In this document: positions 24,405 to 37,029 of the stretch, one piece after another
How the letters are laid out: each line of letters begins with the position of its first letter
How positions within the stretch are numbered: position 1 is the stretch's first letter
The notes under the pieces: model-generated
Databases searched by the model: none
Seen by the model: only the letters and a program-made list of their open reading frames with translations
What the model was told of the DNA's origin: nothing
NCBI GenBank assembly: GCA_921293015.1
Contig: OV121091.1
Span: forward strand, 35,448,839-35,512,838
Direction: 5' to 3'
Length of the DNA stretch: 64,000 bases
Origin: Phorcus lineatus
Taxonomy: Eukaryota > Mollusca > Gastropoda > Trochida > Trochidae
Program-made: the position numbers and the translations under genes

Positions 24405-27400
24405 CCCAAGTCAAGTCTAAGAATATTTACGGTACTTTTGGAAAATACCTTCGTGATGGCGAGTTGCAAGTAAACTCGGTCCTTGTATTCATGCGCGACG
24501 AACAACGATTATGCGCAGTTAATTGTAGTCTCTGCAATTCACTACATGTTTGTGGATCATATATAATGCAAGACAATCCTAAATGAACGAAATAGTAAAC
24601 AAAACGATATACAAAACATTTTACGTTTCTTATTATTCCATACGAAATTAAAAACAATGTTTGTTTTGAAATCTCTTTGACACGGGTACGCTGAACTCAC
24701 TGAGCGAACGAATAGAAATAGTTCTGTCAGCCAATCAGATCTCGAGTTATTTTTTAGAAAAACTGTAATTCCCGTGACCATTATGAAAACTTTAATACCC
24801 GGCATATTTGTGCCCGCTTGGGTAAGAATCTGTAATAAGCTCTCAGTGGCTGTAAAATTAAAGATGTCAGAATGTGAACTGCTTTTGATTGATTGATTGG
24901 TAATTTTTAGAATTGAGTCGTCACCAAAGTTCAATGCGAATTTATTCAATACATGTAGGTATAAAAAACTAAATTGTTTATTATAACTTATGTTCGAAGA
25001 ATGTTTGCAAATTTCGCGTAATCAACTCTTTTCACCTTGCAGTCAAAAACACCTGTGTATGAAGTTGCATGGGCTTTCGTGCTGTAATGTAAAGGCTTTT
25101 TTCGTCGAAAAAGTGGGGATATCTCCACGTTAAGATGGTGGAAATGAGTAAACACATTTGACATGGTATCAAGTATTGGTTACAATTTTAGTTTCATAAT
25201 TTTTCAGAGAATATGTGATTTATTTTTATATCAAGTATATCACTGGTTCAAAAACAAAATCAAAACACTAATATAATATATTTCATCCTTCTTTTTGTAT
25301 CTATTTTGGAGTGCTTCTTTCTTCTTCGCCACCTCACGTTCTATATAATTTTTATACAGATGTTTCTTATTAAATTAATATTTTGTTATTTCTGTATTTA
25401 TATTTCAGGTTTGATGTTTGAAATGTGTTACTTTGATGCCTTCGAAGTAGCAACCCGAGCGTTTTATACAAAAATCGTGTATTGCTATCCATCATTTTAC
25501 ACAGAGGGATTGGCAAATGCGACAACGGGTTGAATTGATTCTACTTCTAGGGCAAACATACTTTATGCGGCTTATTATTTGTTTGAAACAAAAATACATA
25601 AATAATAGCTGTTTGTGGTTATCACTGTTTTGTAAACCAGCAGTAAAACGAAATCAATTTCTTATGATATCATCAAACACCCTCAACCGCATTGAATAAG
25701 CGAATGTGCATTTATAGTGTTGTGTTCAAGGTCTTTTATTTATTTGTTCCCACAGTTGAGTATAGACATATGCAGAACTACACATAAACACATACAAGGG
25801 TAAAATACATTGATGTCAAGCATAAGTTATTTACACATTTGGAATAGTGGAAACCATTTGTTTTACAATTAGGCAAAATTGTTATTCCTTCTGAATATGA
25901 TTTTTTTCACAGTGTAAATATCTTTCAGAATGTTTTGGAAATTGCCAACAATTGGAAGTAATGTATTCAAAGTGCCTATGTATTAGATGCATCCCACTAT
26001 GTGAACATTTGGACACATGTGCTGCCAATGAGGAGTTAGAATATACAATCTATCCATATTATAGAATAACAGACGTACACGCAATAATGCGTACGATAAA
26101 AGAAGAACACTTTATCAAAACTCTGAGTCCTTCCTTAATTGTCTTAGTTGTATTCTCGGTTTTGATTAATTTGAAAATTTACCCTTAGTTGAATGACAAT
26201 GAATACCTGCGAATTAGCAAAGGCGAATCACAGCGAATTGATACCACATGTTCACTAGATCAAGATTTAATTTTCCAGTTTCTTTAAAACATCGTGCCGT
26301 ACTCCTATTTGACAGTTGTCTTTGTCCTTGTTAGATTGTGACTACCGGTAGATGTTACAAATAAATTGTAATATGATTTATTTCGAACGAAAATATTTTC
26401 AACTAACTTACTTAGGCCTAGTTTGCCGTTCTGTTTCATATGTGTTTCATGTAGCCGCATTCTTTCGCTCGCCATTCCTATGGTTTGACGTCATAAAGGC
26501 AACCGTTTTGACGTCACAATGCTCTTCGGCTAGTTTAAGACTTTTGTTTTTGGGGTTTCAACAAGTTAAACAAGTATGTCGTAGGATCTCGCTCTTACGA
26601 ATGTAATAACCACTATTTGGTTTCAGCAGTACGATGTTTGTAATGTAAATTAAATAAATAAGTAGACACATTTCAGCAACCCTAGCACTCGCTTGTGTAA
26701 GAATTTAATAATTCACATTACAGGTAAGCCTCTAAGGGCTTGTAAGTGTTTAGTGATAACGTTTACTGATACATTGTTCCAGAAACGGTGACCAAAATCA
26801 AATCAATTTCATTAGAACCTGATTTAGCATGACAGTATTTAAAGGATAAAAGAATTCGAAGAAACTAATTCAAAGAAATGAGTCAGATTGTCAATGACAT
26901 TTAATGATATAAATTATCAGTAATTTGTCTCATTAAAGGGATATCAAGATAAACTCCGCTGCATATACATACTCTAATTCTTATTCTTTATCAGGCAATG
27001 AAATGTAACATCTGGCTGAATTGGATATATTGCAACCTAGGGATGATCAAATCAGTATTTACCAAATAGTACATTGTAAAGGGATGTCACCTTCACATGA
27101 TTTAATGGCTAACTATAAACTTTGACAATGAATGGACTACTATATTCACGTGTTTTCATTCACAAATTTCGAAAAAAAACCATCAAAACACTCATCATGA
27201 AGGCAGAAATTAATTTAAAAGTGTGAATAGATAACGTCGTAATAACTCTTAGGCTGTGACCTGCCGGATTATTCATCCTCGGTTCCAATGCATTACTGGC
27301 ACAAGAAAAGGTTGTTGAAAAAGCACTACAAATCCTATGAGATGCAAGTCAAATAGGATGTAAATATCATTTAATGATATCATGTTAAGGTCCCTTAGGA

Positions 27401-28494
27401 AAAAGTTTTGGTTTGTCCCTCACCAAGCTTCGGGAAAAATAAAGATATTTCACTCGTGACAAAAACATGATATGAAAGGGGAAGCTCGTTAGACATCTTA
27501 TTATATTGCAGATTTTGTGCTCATTTTGTGAACAAGGTCGAAACAATTAATGAACATTAAACGATTCTTTGATTGTTCCAACAATCCGTGAATTGTTACG
27601 TACGATGTTGGTTTGAAATATTTACTTATGTATATCTGAGATTCGAAAATATCAGAACTTTATTTGCAGTTTATGTAACACATTTGTGACCTAAAGGCCT
27701 ACATTTCTTTATCAATTTAGAAATATAATATCCTTATTGAAATCAACAGTTTGAATTTTGTATATTTTTGTCAATAAAAGGAAACCGAATTTCTTAAGTT
27801 ATTTTATTAAACCGTTACAAAATGTTAGAAGGTCATTTCTTTTCTCGATGATCATTTTGAAATGATTGAATATTACACGGTTTAGCGGAGCTTTTGCTCC
27901 AGATGCAACATCTACAAACTAAAGGTCTTGGACATTAGTTTTTGAGAAGTAAAGATTGAGAGGCTAATTTCAAACTCATTTCTTTTATCATATGGTGCAG
28001 TTTGATATTCGAATGCTACTTCAGCGCTTTATTGTACAGTGAATCCTATATAATATCTCCTCCCATTAATGTTATTATCATTGATATTTTTGGGTAATTT
28101 GAATATAACAGTATATTTGAGGTTTTAAAAAATAATTGTAAGAAAAGATATATCAGAAAGAATATAATGACCCTGACAAGGAGGGAGATAAGCCTTCTCT
28201 GGAAGACAACACGATCATGTTGTAACAAATGATGATTACAAAAACCATGAGTAGTTGAAGACCAAATTCCAGGCTCCACATGACTCAAATAAATCGATGA
28301 TACCTAAGACGATTCCACTGAACATCTGACGAAAAGATAATTAGATATCCTTTTCTATGAAATATATCCTTTGCTAACTTAAAAATACTTGTAGGTCTTA
28401 TTTTTCAAGATGACAGAAATTTACACTCTCCATGCATTCTTTAAGATCGCCTAATTGCGTGACTCAATGTGGAAATAATGTAATCTTTAATGAT
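24405..28494. other. Unannotated AT-rich segment
   Basis: No gene is recognised. A block at 26655-26900 resembles 31.6 kb and is listed separately. Confidence 0.4.
26655..26900 (+). repeat. Diverged repeat block, partner of 31625-31860
   Basis: AGTAGACACATTTCAGCAACC, then CTAGCACTCG, then AACGGTGACC and CATTAGAACC recur in order at 31.6 kb as AGTAGATACATTTCAGCGATG, CTAGCACGCG, AACGATGACC and CATTCAGAACC. Confidence 0.6.
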
Positions 28495-28760
28495 TTAGTT
28501 CATGGTTGAAAAGATAAGAGTAAGGCAGACCGTTTGTGTTTTAGTTTGCCGCAGCGATTTTAGATATGCTAGATCATATGGTAATGCATTTTCTCCCAAC
28601 AGAGGGAGCACCCTCATAAATTCCTTTACACCCTCTGTCGTAATACGAACGTTTCTCGGTCCAGAAATGTAGGAGCCTGATTGGATGCAATCAAAGTTAG
28701 CTGTGCATTCAGTGACGCCGTTACAAAAGTAATCATTCAAAACGCCTCAGTTATTTCCGT
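28495..28760 (-). pseudogene. LINE reverse-transcriptase scrap (N-terminal to RT core)
   Basis: On the minus strand the frame reads MNDYFCNGVTE, then PRNVRITTEGVKEFMRVLP, then LPYDLAYLKSL. This resembles the region just before the RT fingers in Jockey/CR1-type LINEs, which usually runs LN-YF-SVFT-E, then I-GV-LL-L-KA-GPD-I-LK. The diagnostic KA-GPD residues are not preserved and no RT core follows. The call is tentative; the frame could be chance. Confidence 0.4.
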
Positions 28761-29249
28761 ATGCTTTTGGAAAGCTAAATTCTATTCGACTGCACACTTT
28801 GCACCTGAAGACTTCTTTACAAAACCCATTCGTCTTATTATTTAGCGACTGTATCGCTCCATAGGCTTGTGTCACAAGAAATATGTTATTCAAGCACGCA
28901 GTGTTTCATAGATTGGAATATTGCAATTATGTTTATGTTGCAATGTTTTGCAGTAAGGGGAACCTGCAGGAAGCCCGGGAAGATCTTGTGATAAAACAGA
29001 GGTTATAAAGTAATTAATGACTGAGCTACCTCTGTGGAGAGAGATTGATTGTATTGTCATACAAATAGTTTGATTACCCGAGCAAGTATCATCATACTTT
29101 TGAGAAAAGAATGTAAATATTGTATTTCCAAAGCGAGAGTGAGTGTCTTTTCCAAAAATTTACACAAGTCTCTTTAAAATCATATTGTCACTTACAAATG
29201 CCACATCATCTTTATTATCGATTATAATTCATTTGAATTGCATCAAATA

Positions 29250-30219
29250 TTAAAGGGGCAAAGAGTATGTTGTTTGCGTGAAATATGTCAAACTTTATGA
29301 ACGGTGATATTCTATCGGAAAATGGTGGTTGTTTCTGAAAACTCTTAATATCAGTTCAGAATAGGCACATTTAAGATTCTAGGTGCAGTTTGTGATCGAA
29401 AACTAGGCAAAGGTGCATGCAGATGGCTCAAACATAACTTTTGAAACATATCAAGTCAGAAACAAACATGGATATGGGCTGGTAGTATTTAGGCGAGTTT
29501 AACTAATATTCATGTAAATAGGACAAAGAATTTCAACTTCTTAACATAGATATTGCCATATTTAATTATGATTGAAAACAAGAAACTTTCTAAACTTAAG
29601 CATCTTGGAGATTAAGACGTATGCTATGCTGGTTCTTATTTCAGTCACATATAAATGATGGTATATTATTGTGAGAGAATTTGTATTTTTATCAAGCCAG
29701 TTCAATAATGTCACAAGACGACAAAAACAGTCAGGCTGACACAAACGTTGCTAGGCAAACGTGACAGATGAACGTGCATACATGCAAAAAATGTCACGTT
29801 TTACACATTACCATATGGGTAATTCATCCCGAATAACCACAACAACGTTGCCAACATATTCTTAGTTTTTGTTTTGTAGTTCGGAAGATTTTGAGAATGG
29901 CTATTGTACACTTTGAAAGACATTGATCCTTTGACAGTGTACTTGAATTAAAATGTGATATTAGTTAAAGGACCTACTTAACATTGTCTTTGTGTCTGCT
30001 GTAAATTAATTTCCAAAATAACGTTTGAGTCAATGGAGCGCGCCATTGTCCGGTTTTCGATCACAAAAACCGACTGTAATCTGTTTGTTGTCACTGTCCT
30101 GAACTAATAAGCACTACGATACTGATTTCCAGAAAGAATCAATACTTCTCGATAAAATAACACCATTTACGAAATTTGACATATATATGACTCCAACAAC
30201 ATACTCTGTGGCCCTTTCA
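29250..30219. mobile_element. MITE with terminal inverted repeats, larger copy
   Basis: The left end TTAAAGGGGCAAAGAGTATG and the right end CATACTCTGTGGCCCTTT are imperfect inverted repeats. The right-hand 200 bp (CGCGCCATTGTCCGGTTTTCG, then ATATATGACTCCAACAAC) match the right part of the MITE at 53671-54149. No coding capacity is seen. Confidence 0.7.
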
Positions 30220-30539
30220 GACATTTTCGTTATCATTGTTTGTTTTTGTTTTTTGTTTATGGTAAATATATTTAAGATGTTTAGAAACGGGAATTGTTTC
30301 TTATAATTATCTTGCTTTGAGATTTAATATCTAGGTGTGACTATCACGGTTAATTTTAACAATGAAATTATTTATCGCTGTTAAACTATTTCCTGACATC
30401 TTTATCAATTTTCGTTAGACTTTAGAATTTCAAAACAAAAGATTTACAGTGCATCTCAGATGTACATGATAAAGATAGATTCCGACCAAATATGCCGAAA
30501 GGAAATATGGCAACCATTACATCTATGTCTAAAATCTAA

Positions 30540-30745
30540 TGGTGTTTAACAAAGTTTTGGTAAATCGAAGTCATGTAGTCCTTAAATGCCGTAAGCATAG
30601 AATCTCTGTATCTAGAACATGTAAACTCTATAATAACTTTCCCATGTTCTAGGTATTTAAGAACTATAGTGTTCCTTTGCAAATATACAATAGTCAGTTG
30701 AACATGATCAAGTCATTAATGTACCTAAGAAAATGTTCCAATGTC
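30540..30745 (+). repeat. Diverged repeat block, partner of 34855-35052
   Basis: AGTCATGTAGTCCTTAAA, then CCCATGTTCTAGGTATT, then TTCCTTTG recur in order at 34.9 kb as AAGTCATGTAGTCCTTGAA, TCCATGTTCTAGGTATT and TTCCTTTG. Confidence 0.7.
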
Positions 30746-31624
30746 AAAGAGGGTAACTGAATATAAAAAGATAAATAAAACATTCAGAACACCTGTCGGA
30801 AAAGCAATAACGATTATCATTTAGTATCATGTGGAATTACCTATAGACGCATTAAAAATTATCATTGGTCATTTCGTCACTCAATTACTCGCTCACACTG
30901 TTAATAATCAGGGATTAGGATATCGACAAAAAAACTTCGTAATTGTTTTTATCCCAGAACGAAAGAACTCTATATTTGTTATCTTTTTGTTAATCACTGT
31001 TAAAGCTCCAATATACCTTTCTTATTGGGTGAATGTATGTGTTTATAGTTATTAGGTGGCTGACAACTAAATGAATGAACTACATCATGACGGTTGCATT
31101 GACTTACGATTCAAAGCTGGGATTCATATTGAACCCGTTAACCTCCTTTCTTATAATAACTAGAGATCTGCTTTTTTCCTTGTTTTACATAAAAACTGAC
31201 ATCATCAGATAACATCTTTATAAAATCATGTCCTGTGAGAGTGTGGTTCTTGTTACACAACTGAATGGTGTGGCAGATAACCTTGATGAATGACATTATA
31301 GGTTTCACATTGACAGAAAATTGTCAAAGACAGTGTAAGCTGTATATAAAAACTTATTTTTTTCACAACATGTTTGGTAAGTTGCAATTTGAATAATAAT
31401 TCACCAGAAATGAGTCGTAAAAATATCCAACAAATGTTTATCCGTCTTGAATTTGCTGGCTCTTCGTAAGATTCTTTTTAAAAAAAAGTATACTTTATAT
31501 CCATTCACTGACTGATAATTTCAGCTCAGGAAATGGTTTTAAAGTTAAAAAGATCAAGTGATCCTTATATTCTGTTTATACATCTCTTATAAATTTGATA
31601 AGTTTGAAATGGTGATGTTATACG

Positions 31625-31860
31625 TAAGAAGTAGATACATTTCAGCGATGCTAGCACGCGTGTGTGTGTGTGTATGTAAGAAATATGAAAAAACACTTTG
31701 AAGTAAGGACTATTATATATTAGGTAAGGTTAAATTTGAAATACTTCCATGAACGATGACCGAATCAAATATATTTCTTGTCATTCAGAACCCGTTTTAT
31801 CATGAACGTCTGTAATTAATAAAAGAAGAAATTAACGCAATGAAATAAGTCAGGAAGTCA
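31625..31860 (+). repeat. Diverged repeat block, partner of 26655-26900
   Basis: This is the second member of the pair. It also carries a GTGTGTGTGT run absent from the first. Confidence 0.6.
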
Positions 31861-33485
31861 ATACCATAGATGGTATTAATTTCCAGTTGTAACTAAAATT
31901 CCGATGATTGCTTTGTATTTAATTTTATCAAAAAGCAGGGCGACGTTATCGATTATAATGAAATATCAACGAGTCCGTAGTTGTTTTTATTTCAGTTTCA
32001 ATTCAAGGTTACTTTATTCAAAATTTATCATCTTCAGAGATAGGGATCATATGAGTTTAGGAAATAGACGTGCATGGTTCGTTCTGTTACCTGTGAAATT
32101 TAGAAATGAAAATATGTCCTTAGTCAAACCAGCGAAATATGACTATATAATATAAATATAAATAATAATATAATAATATCAATTTTATTAATGTTACACA
32201 AAAAGTTCAAAGTAACGATAGAGACGTTTACCAATAGGATATCAATCAATTTTTATTTCTTTGTTGTGGAGGCCATACGCCCTGTCTACGTTTCAGCATT
32301 CACAGAGCGATACGTTAATAGTAAAAAATAATCAATGATTATCAAACGTTTTTAAGCATGATAAAAAGACATATGTCAAAATATTATTAACGTATTAATG
32401 AATCTCTATGAGTCATAGCTAGGTATATAAATATTGATAAGTTTTGAAACGATGATTAGACATTCCTTTTATCAAACTTCAAAATTAATGTCATATGTGG
32501 TCTTATGTTGCAAGATGACAAACTGTTTAAAGATGCAATTGTTTTTAAAAAAATTAATTAATATAAGTTGTGGTCATCTAAAGGTGAAGCTCAGGTGTTT
32601 TTCAATTAATTTGGGATGACTTAGTGCACGGTATAAAAGTGAAACGAAGAGCAAGAGAGATTTTCATGAATTCAATTGGTCTATCTTCTTCGCTCACTTT
32701 GAATAGCGCCATATATTCGAAAAAGGCATGTCTCTCAAGCAACGGTCTGTTCGGTTATGTCACAAAAGAATGTTTTAAGGTGCCAAGACGGACCAATAAA
32801 CTGGAAGTCGTGTTAAAATAAATGTTGCTAGGTAAAAGTGAAAGATGCACGCGTGTAGATATTCAAAATATGTGAAAAATTTTACTTTTTATTGTTTGAT
32901 AACCATAATAACTTTGGCAGCTCGTATATAAAGGTGACTTGATAAAACTTGTGAAATTGTTTTTCCTGTGTAAATCTCGTAAAGAGATCATGTGTGTCAA
33001 ATGTGTTCAGTTCTTCTGTACATTCTTTAATTCTCATTTACTGTTTTTGCTTTTATATTCTTAAAATATCGTTTTAAAAATTTGAAATTCTCATTCAAAG
33101 TAATCTCATTCAAAGAAATAAGACTTTTAATGCTGAAGATTCACATCTTCCTTTATTGTAAGTTGTAGTTTTGAACTTTTGAACTTTGAAGAATAGCTGT
33201 TAGAAAAAACACACACTAATCATTTGTGTCTTTACTACACTAGAATTCAAGCAATTTATTTGCAAAGGAAGTTCAAAACACATGACACTTCGGTTCGCAG
33301 ATAGATGAACAGACTTTTGCGATGTAGCTTTGTTTCCGTTGTATTTAAAACCTACGGTATATGTAATAAAGAAACATACGAAGATATTTGAATATTATAT
33401 TATGATTTGCTACAGAACATTGATAAATTATCCGAACTTGTGATTTGGTATCTGCCCAATTCTAACATTCAGCAGTTTGTGTAAC

Positions 33486-33649
33486 AATAAATAGAGGTTA
33501 TCATGCGAGTATGTTTTGGGATGGTTAATATCCTGCATTAGGAATAAACATTGTATTTTGCGAGCCTTGGCGAGCTAAATACATAGTTTTTATTCCTAAT
33601 GCAGGATATTTACCATCCCAAAACATACGAAAATGATAACCTCTTTATC
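33486..33649. repeat. Long inverted repeat (hairpin), arms of about 70 bp
   Basis: AGGTTATCATGCGAGTATG, GTTTTGGGATGG and ATCCTGCATTAGGAATAAA on the left pair with TTTATTCCTAATGCAGGAT, CCATCCCAAAAC and GATAACCT on the right. The loop holds GCGAGCCTTGGCGAGC. The arms are well matched, so the structure is probably recent or conserved. A foldback MITE or hairpin RNA source are both possible. Confidence 0.85.
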
Positions 33650-35266
33650 ATACAATGTCATTCTGCATTCATTTTGCCAAAAAAGGTAGTTCTTCAAATG
33701 TGCGCATTGATATATGCAAATGAACAGCGTAATGATATCCACGGAGCTGTTGTGTTGGCATGATCTAAATGTCCCAATTGTTTCTAAATAGAAAAGATGT
33801 AAACGAAAATAAATAAGCGTTTCGATGGTACGTGTAGATTTGAAATCGAATGCTTTCGCCTTTGCGTTCACACGTACTCAGGCGGCCAGCGTATCTTACA
33901 TTGAACGAGAGTTCCTTCCCTTTTCCAAATGCAAATGGCAGCTTGTGTAAACACAACGTTACGGATAGATTAATAATTACTCACTCTACTTATTTTCCGA
34001 AACCCAATAAATGATGAAAACATGTATGATACATCGAAGCTAAATATGAGGTCATTGAACATGTGACTCAATCTGCCTTGGGTTCCCGTGAGTAAAAGAT
34101 AACTCAGTTCGTTCATTAAAATACGCCTATGTATTTCGGTAGATTTCAACCAGGGATGTAATTAAGATATTTTGCACTGCTTGGTCATGAACTTCACGAA
34201 ACAGCTGCACGTTTGTCTTTTCTTCAACTTCATTTTGATGCATTAGATGACGAATTATTAGTTGAAGCCATCCGTTTGTGCAGGCATTCCAAATAATAAA
34301 GCGTGTGACGTCATAGTAATTTTCAGAAAAAGTTCCGGCACTTGACGTCTGTAATTTGCATCGGTATCCGCATATGACCCCAACGGCTTTCGAAAATATC
34401 CGTTGACTTTATTATGCCGAGAACACTATCCGTTGTATGATACATACAACTATTTTAAGCTAGCTGTAACTAGCTGCTTTCCGATGTTCGTTCAACGTAT
34501 GTTAAATTTACTGTTCGCGATTTTCAAAACAAATTAGTCCCGACATAAAATTTAACGGAAAACCAGATTGTGTCAAACCTTTACGAATGTCAGTATGTCA
34601 TAAATTTCTTTTTTATTATTTAGAAAAATTATTCAAGGTATACCCTCAAAAAGAATAATTGCTTGCTCAGAATACAGACATCTAGAAACCAATGGTCTTG
34701 GAGGTAAATAATTTTTAAAGAATGGAAAATTAAGATGTAAAATTCAAGTCAATACATGTTTTTTGTCATTCAAGTACAGTTTGAAAAGTAATATACTAGA
34801 TAAGATTTTGAAGATATATTACGACTGAAAGGTTGTCAATCTTGAAAATAATGGTGTTGGACAACTTTTTGATAAATGGACAAGTCATGTAGTCCTTGAA
34901 AGCAGCTAAGCTAATGGATCTAGAACGTGTAATTTCCATAAGAACTTTTCCATGTTCTAGGTATTCTACAAGCATTTTGTTCCTTTGTTCTATACAAATA
35001 GACAGTCAAACACTATTAGGTCATAATTGTACATTGGAAATATTTTCCAAAGCTGGAGCAAAAAAGGCAAGTGAAACATAAAAGTTTGCTACTTGACAAA
35101 AGTTTATCAGAAGCATAGGTTATTTCGCCATTTATAGTTGTATTTGTCGTTTATGTTAAGGAATAAAGATTTCGAAAAAATAAAGTGGACAAATTTGAGA
35201 TCACGACACGATGATATTACACTATGACTCTGTTTGTATAGTTGTATTAGCTAAATCAAGGACGTG
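33650..35266. other. Unannotated segment left of the 11-kb element
   Basis: No gene is seen. A repeat block at 34855-35052 is listed separately. Confidence 0.4.
34855..35052 (+). repeat. Diverged repeat block, partner of 30540-30745
   Basis: This is the second member of the pair. About 200 bp upstream, CTAGAAACCAATGGTCTTGG resembles CTACAAACTAAAGGTCTTGG at 27.9 kb, so a longer duplicated tract is likely. Confidence 0.65.
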
Positions 35267-35278
35267 TATATGTTCCGT

Positions 35279-35428
35279 GCAATCTGGGAATGATCACAAT
35301 CTGCAGATTGTTCGCTCACAATCTGCAGATTGTTCGGACAATCTAGGAATTTTTTTCATTCCTAGATTGTTTAAACAATCTGCAGATTGTGAGACCTGAA
35401 CAATCTGGGAATGATCACAATCTGGGAA
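35279..35428. promoter_or_regulatory. Palindromic motif cluster, probable transposase-binding end
   Basis: The perfect 16-bp palindrome ACAATCTGCAGATTGT occurs at 35296, 35318 and 35375. ACAATCTAGGAAT and its inverse ATTCCTAGATTGT flank a T-rich loop at 35338-35370. The core ATTCY(Y)AGATTGT is the same motif that recurs once per 63-bp unit inward. That repetition suggests a protein-binding site; binding is inferred. Confidence 0.6.
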
Positions 35429-35536
35429 TATGCTTGTTTGTAGTATAACTTGCATTATCACATGAGAATTGTCTAGTTTATTTAGGTTTTTCTTTGTGTA
35501 TGCATCCAAATGATGGAGAATAGTTGTCAAGTCATA

Positions 35537-36680
35537 GATTGTGACAGGTTCATAGCTCACCTATATATCAAACTGACTGAGTGTAGGGATCGATTCCTAG
35601 ATTGTGAAGGGCTTACAGATCGACATTATATCATACTGAGAGGGATTAAGGGTCAATTCTCGGATTGTGAAGGGCTCACAGCTCGCCTATAGGTCAAGCT
35701 GAGGGACTATAGGGGTCTATTCTCAGATTGTGAAGGTTCATAGCTCACCTTTATTTTAACTGACAGGGTATAGCAGTCTATTCTCAGATTGTGATGGGCT
35801 CATAGCTCGCCTATAAATCAAACTGAGGGAGTGTACGGCTCGATTCCTAGATTGTGAAGGGCTCACACCCCCCTTTATGTCAAACTGACGGAGTATAGGG
35901 GCCGATTCCTAGATTGTGAAGGGCTCACAGTGCGTCTATATGTCAAACTGAGGGATTATGGCGATCTATTCTCAGATTGTGAAGGCTTATAGCTCACCTT
36001 TATTTAAACTGCGAGGGTATAGCAGTCTATTCTCAGATTGTGATGGGGTCACAGCTCGCTTTTATGTCAAACTGAGGGAGTATAGGGGCCGATTCCAAGA
36101 TTGTGAAGGGCTCACAGCGCGTCTATATGTCAAACTAAGGGAGTATAGGGATCTATTCTCAGATAGTGAAGGGCTCACAGCTCGCTTTTATGTCAAACTA
36201 AGGGAGTATAGGGATCTATTCTCAGATAGTGAAGGGCTCACAGCTCGCATTTATGTTAAACTGAGGGAGTTTAGGGATCTATTCTCAGATTGTGAAGGGC
36301 TCACAGCTCGCTTTTATGTCAAACTGAGATGATATAGCAGTCTATTCTCAGATTGTGATGGGCTCATAGCTCGCCTATATATCAAACTGAGGGAGTATAG
36401 GGGCCGATTCCAATATTGTGAAGGACTCACAGCGCGCCTCTAAATCAAACTGACGGAGTATAGGGATCGATTCTCAGATTGTGAAGGGCTCACAGCTCGC
36501 TTTTATGTCAAACTGAGGGAGTATAGGGGTCGATTCCAAGATTGTGAAGGGCTCACAGCGCGCCTATAAATCAAACGTACGGAGTATAGGGATCGATTCC
36601 AAGATTGTGAAGGGCTCATAGCTCGCCTTTATGTCAAACTGAGGGAGTATAGGGGTCGATTCCTAGATTGTGAAAGGCAT
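35537..36680 (+). repeat. 63-bp tandem array, about 18 units
   Basis: The unit reads roughly AGATTGTGAAGGGCTCACAG, CTCGCCTATATGTCAAACTG, AGGGAGTATAGGGGTCGATTC. Because 63 is divisible by three, frames stay open across units and give 21-residue peptide repeats. Variants of adjacent units (TTTATGTC/TATATGTC, GATCTATTCTCAG/GGCCGATTCCAAG) recur in a mixed order. Confidence 0.95.
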
Positions 36681-37029
36681 TGCGCTTGTATTTGTGTTTT
36701 ATTTTGCTATGGAAGGGCTCAGTTCACATATTGTGAATATGTTGAGGTAGAAAACTAGTTTGTATATCGATTCTGCGATATTAGATTTTCATTAATCATA
36801 GTTTGCGGTAACCCGTATAACACTGTTTGATTTAAACATATTTATTCATGAAAATGTACAAATCATGAATGGATTGGCCAACAAGCTCCTAGGTGCTTAT
36901 TTTAAGGCCGCATTTACATATGAGAAAATATATATATACAACTTTATGGTAGTGACACATATCTGATTGCAATCATAGCTTCATAGATAGTGGTTATGCA
37001 TGAATAACATTTCGCTTGTTTGGCAGTCA

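Larger units (their letters stand above)
30226..33485. other. Unannotated AT-rich segment
   Basis: No gene is recognised. It includes repeat blocks at 30540-30745 and 31625-31860 and a short GT run near 31662. Confidence 0.4.
35267..36680 (+). repeat. Left terminal inverted arm
   Basis: From the outside in, the arm has a palindrome cluster (35279-35428), a spacer of about 110 bp, and the 63-bp array (35537-36680). It matches 46299-45121 read on the other strand, including the spacer, so homology is not limited to the simple array. Confidence 0.8.

Noticed and set aside
35537-36680. CRISPR-like array
   Set aside because: The 63-bp units are contiguous and similar throughout, with no unique spacers, and the context is eukaryotic.
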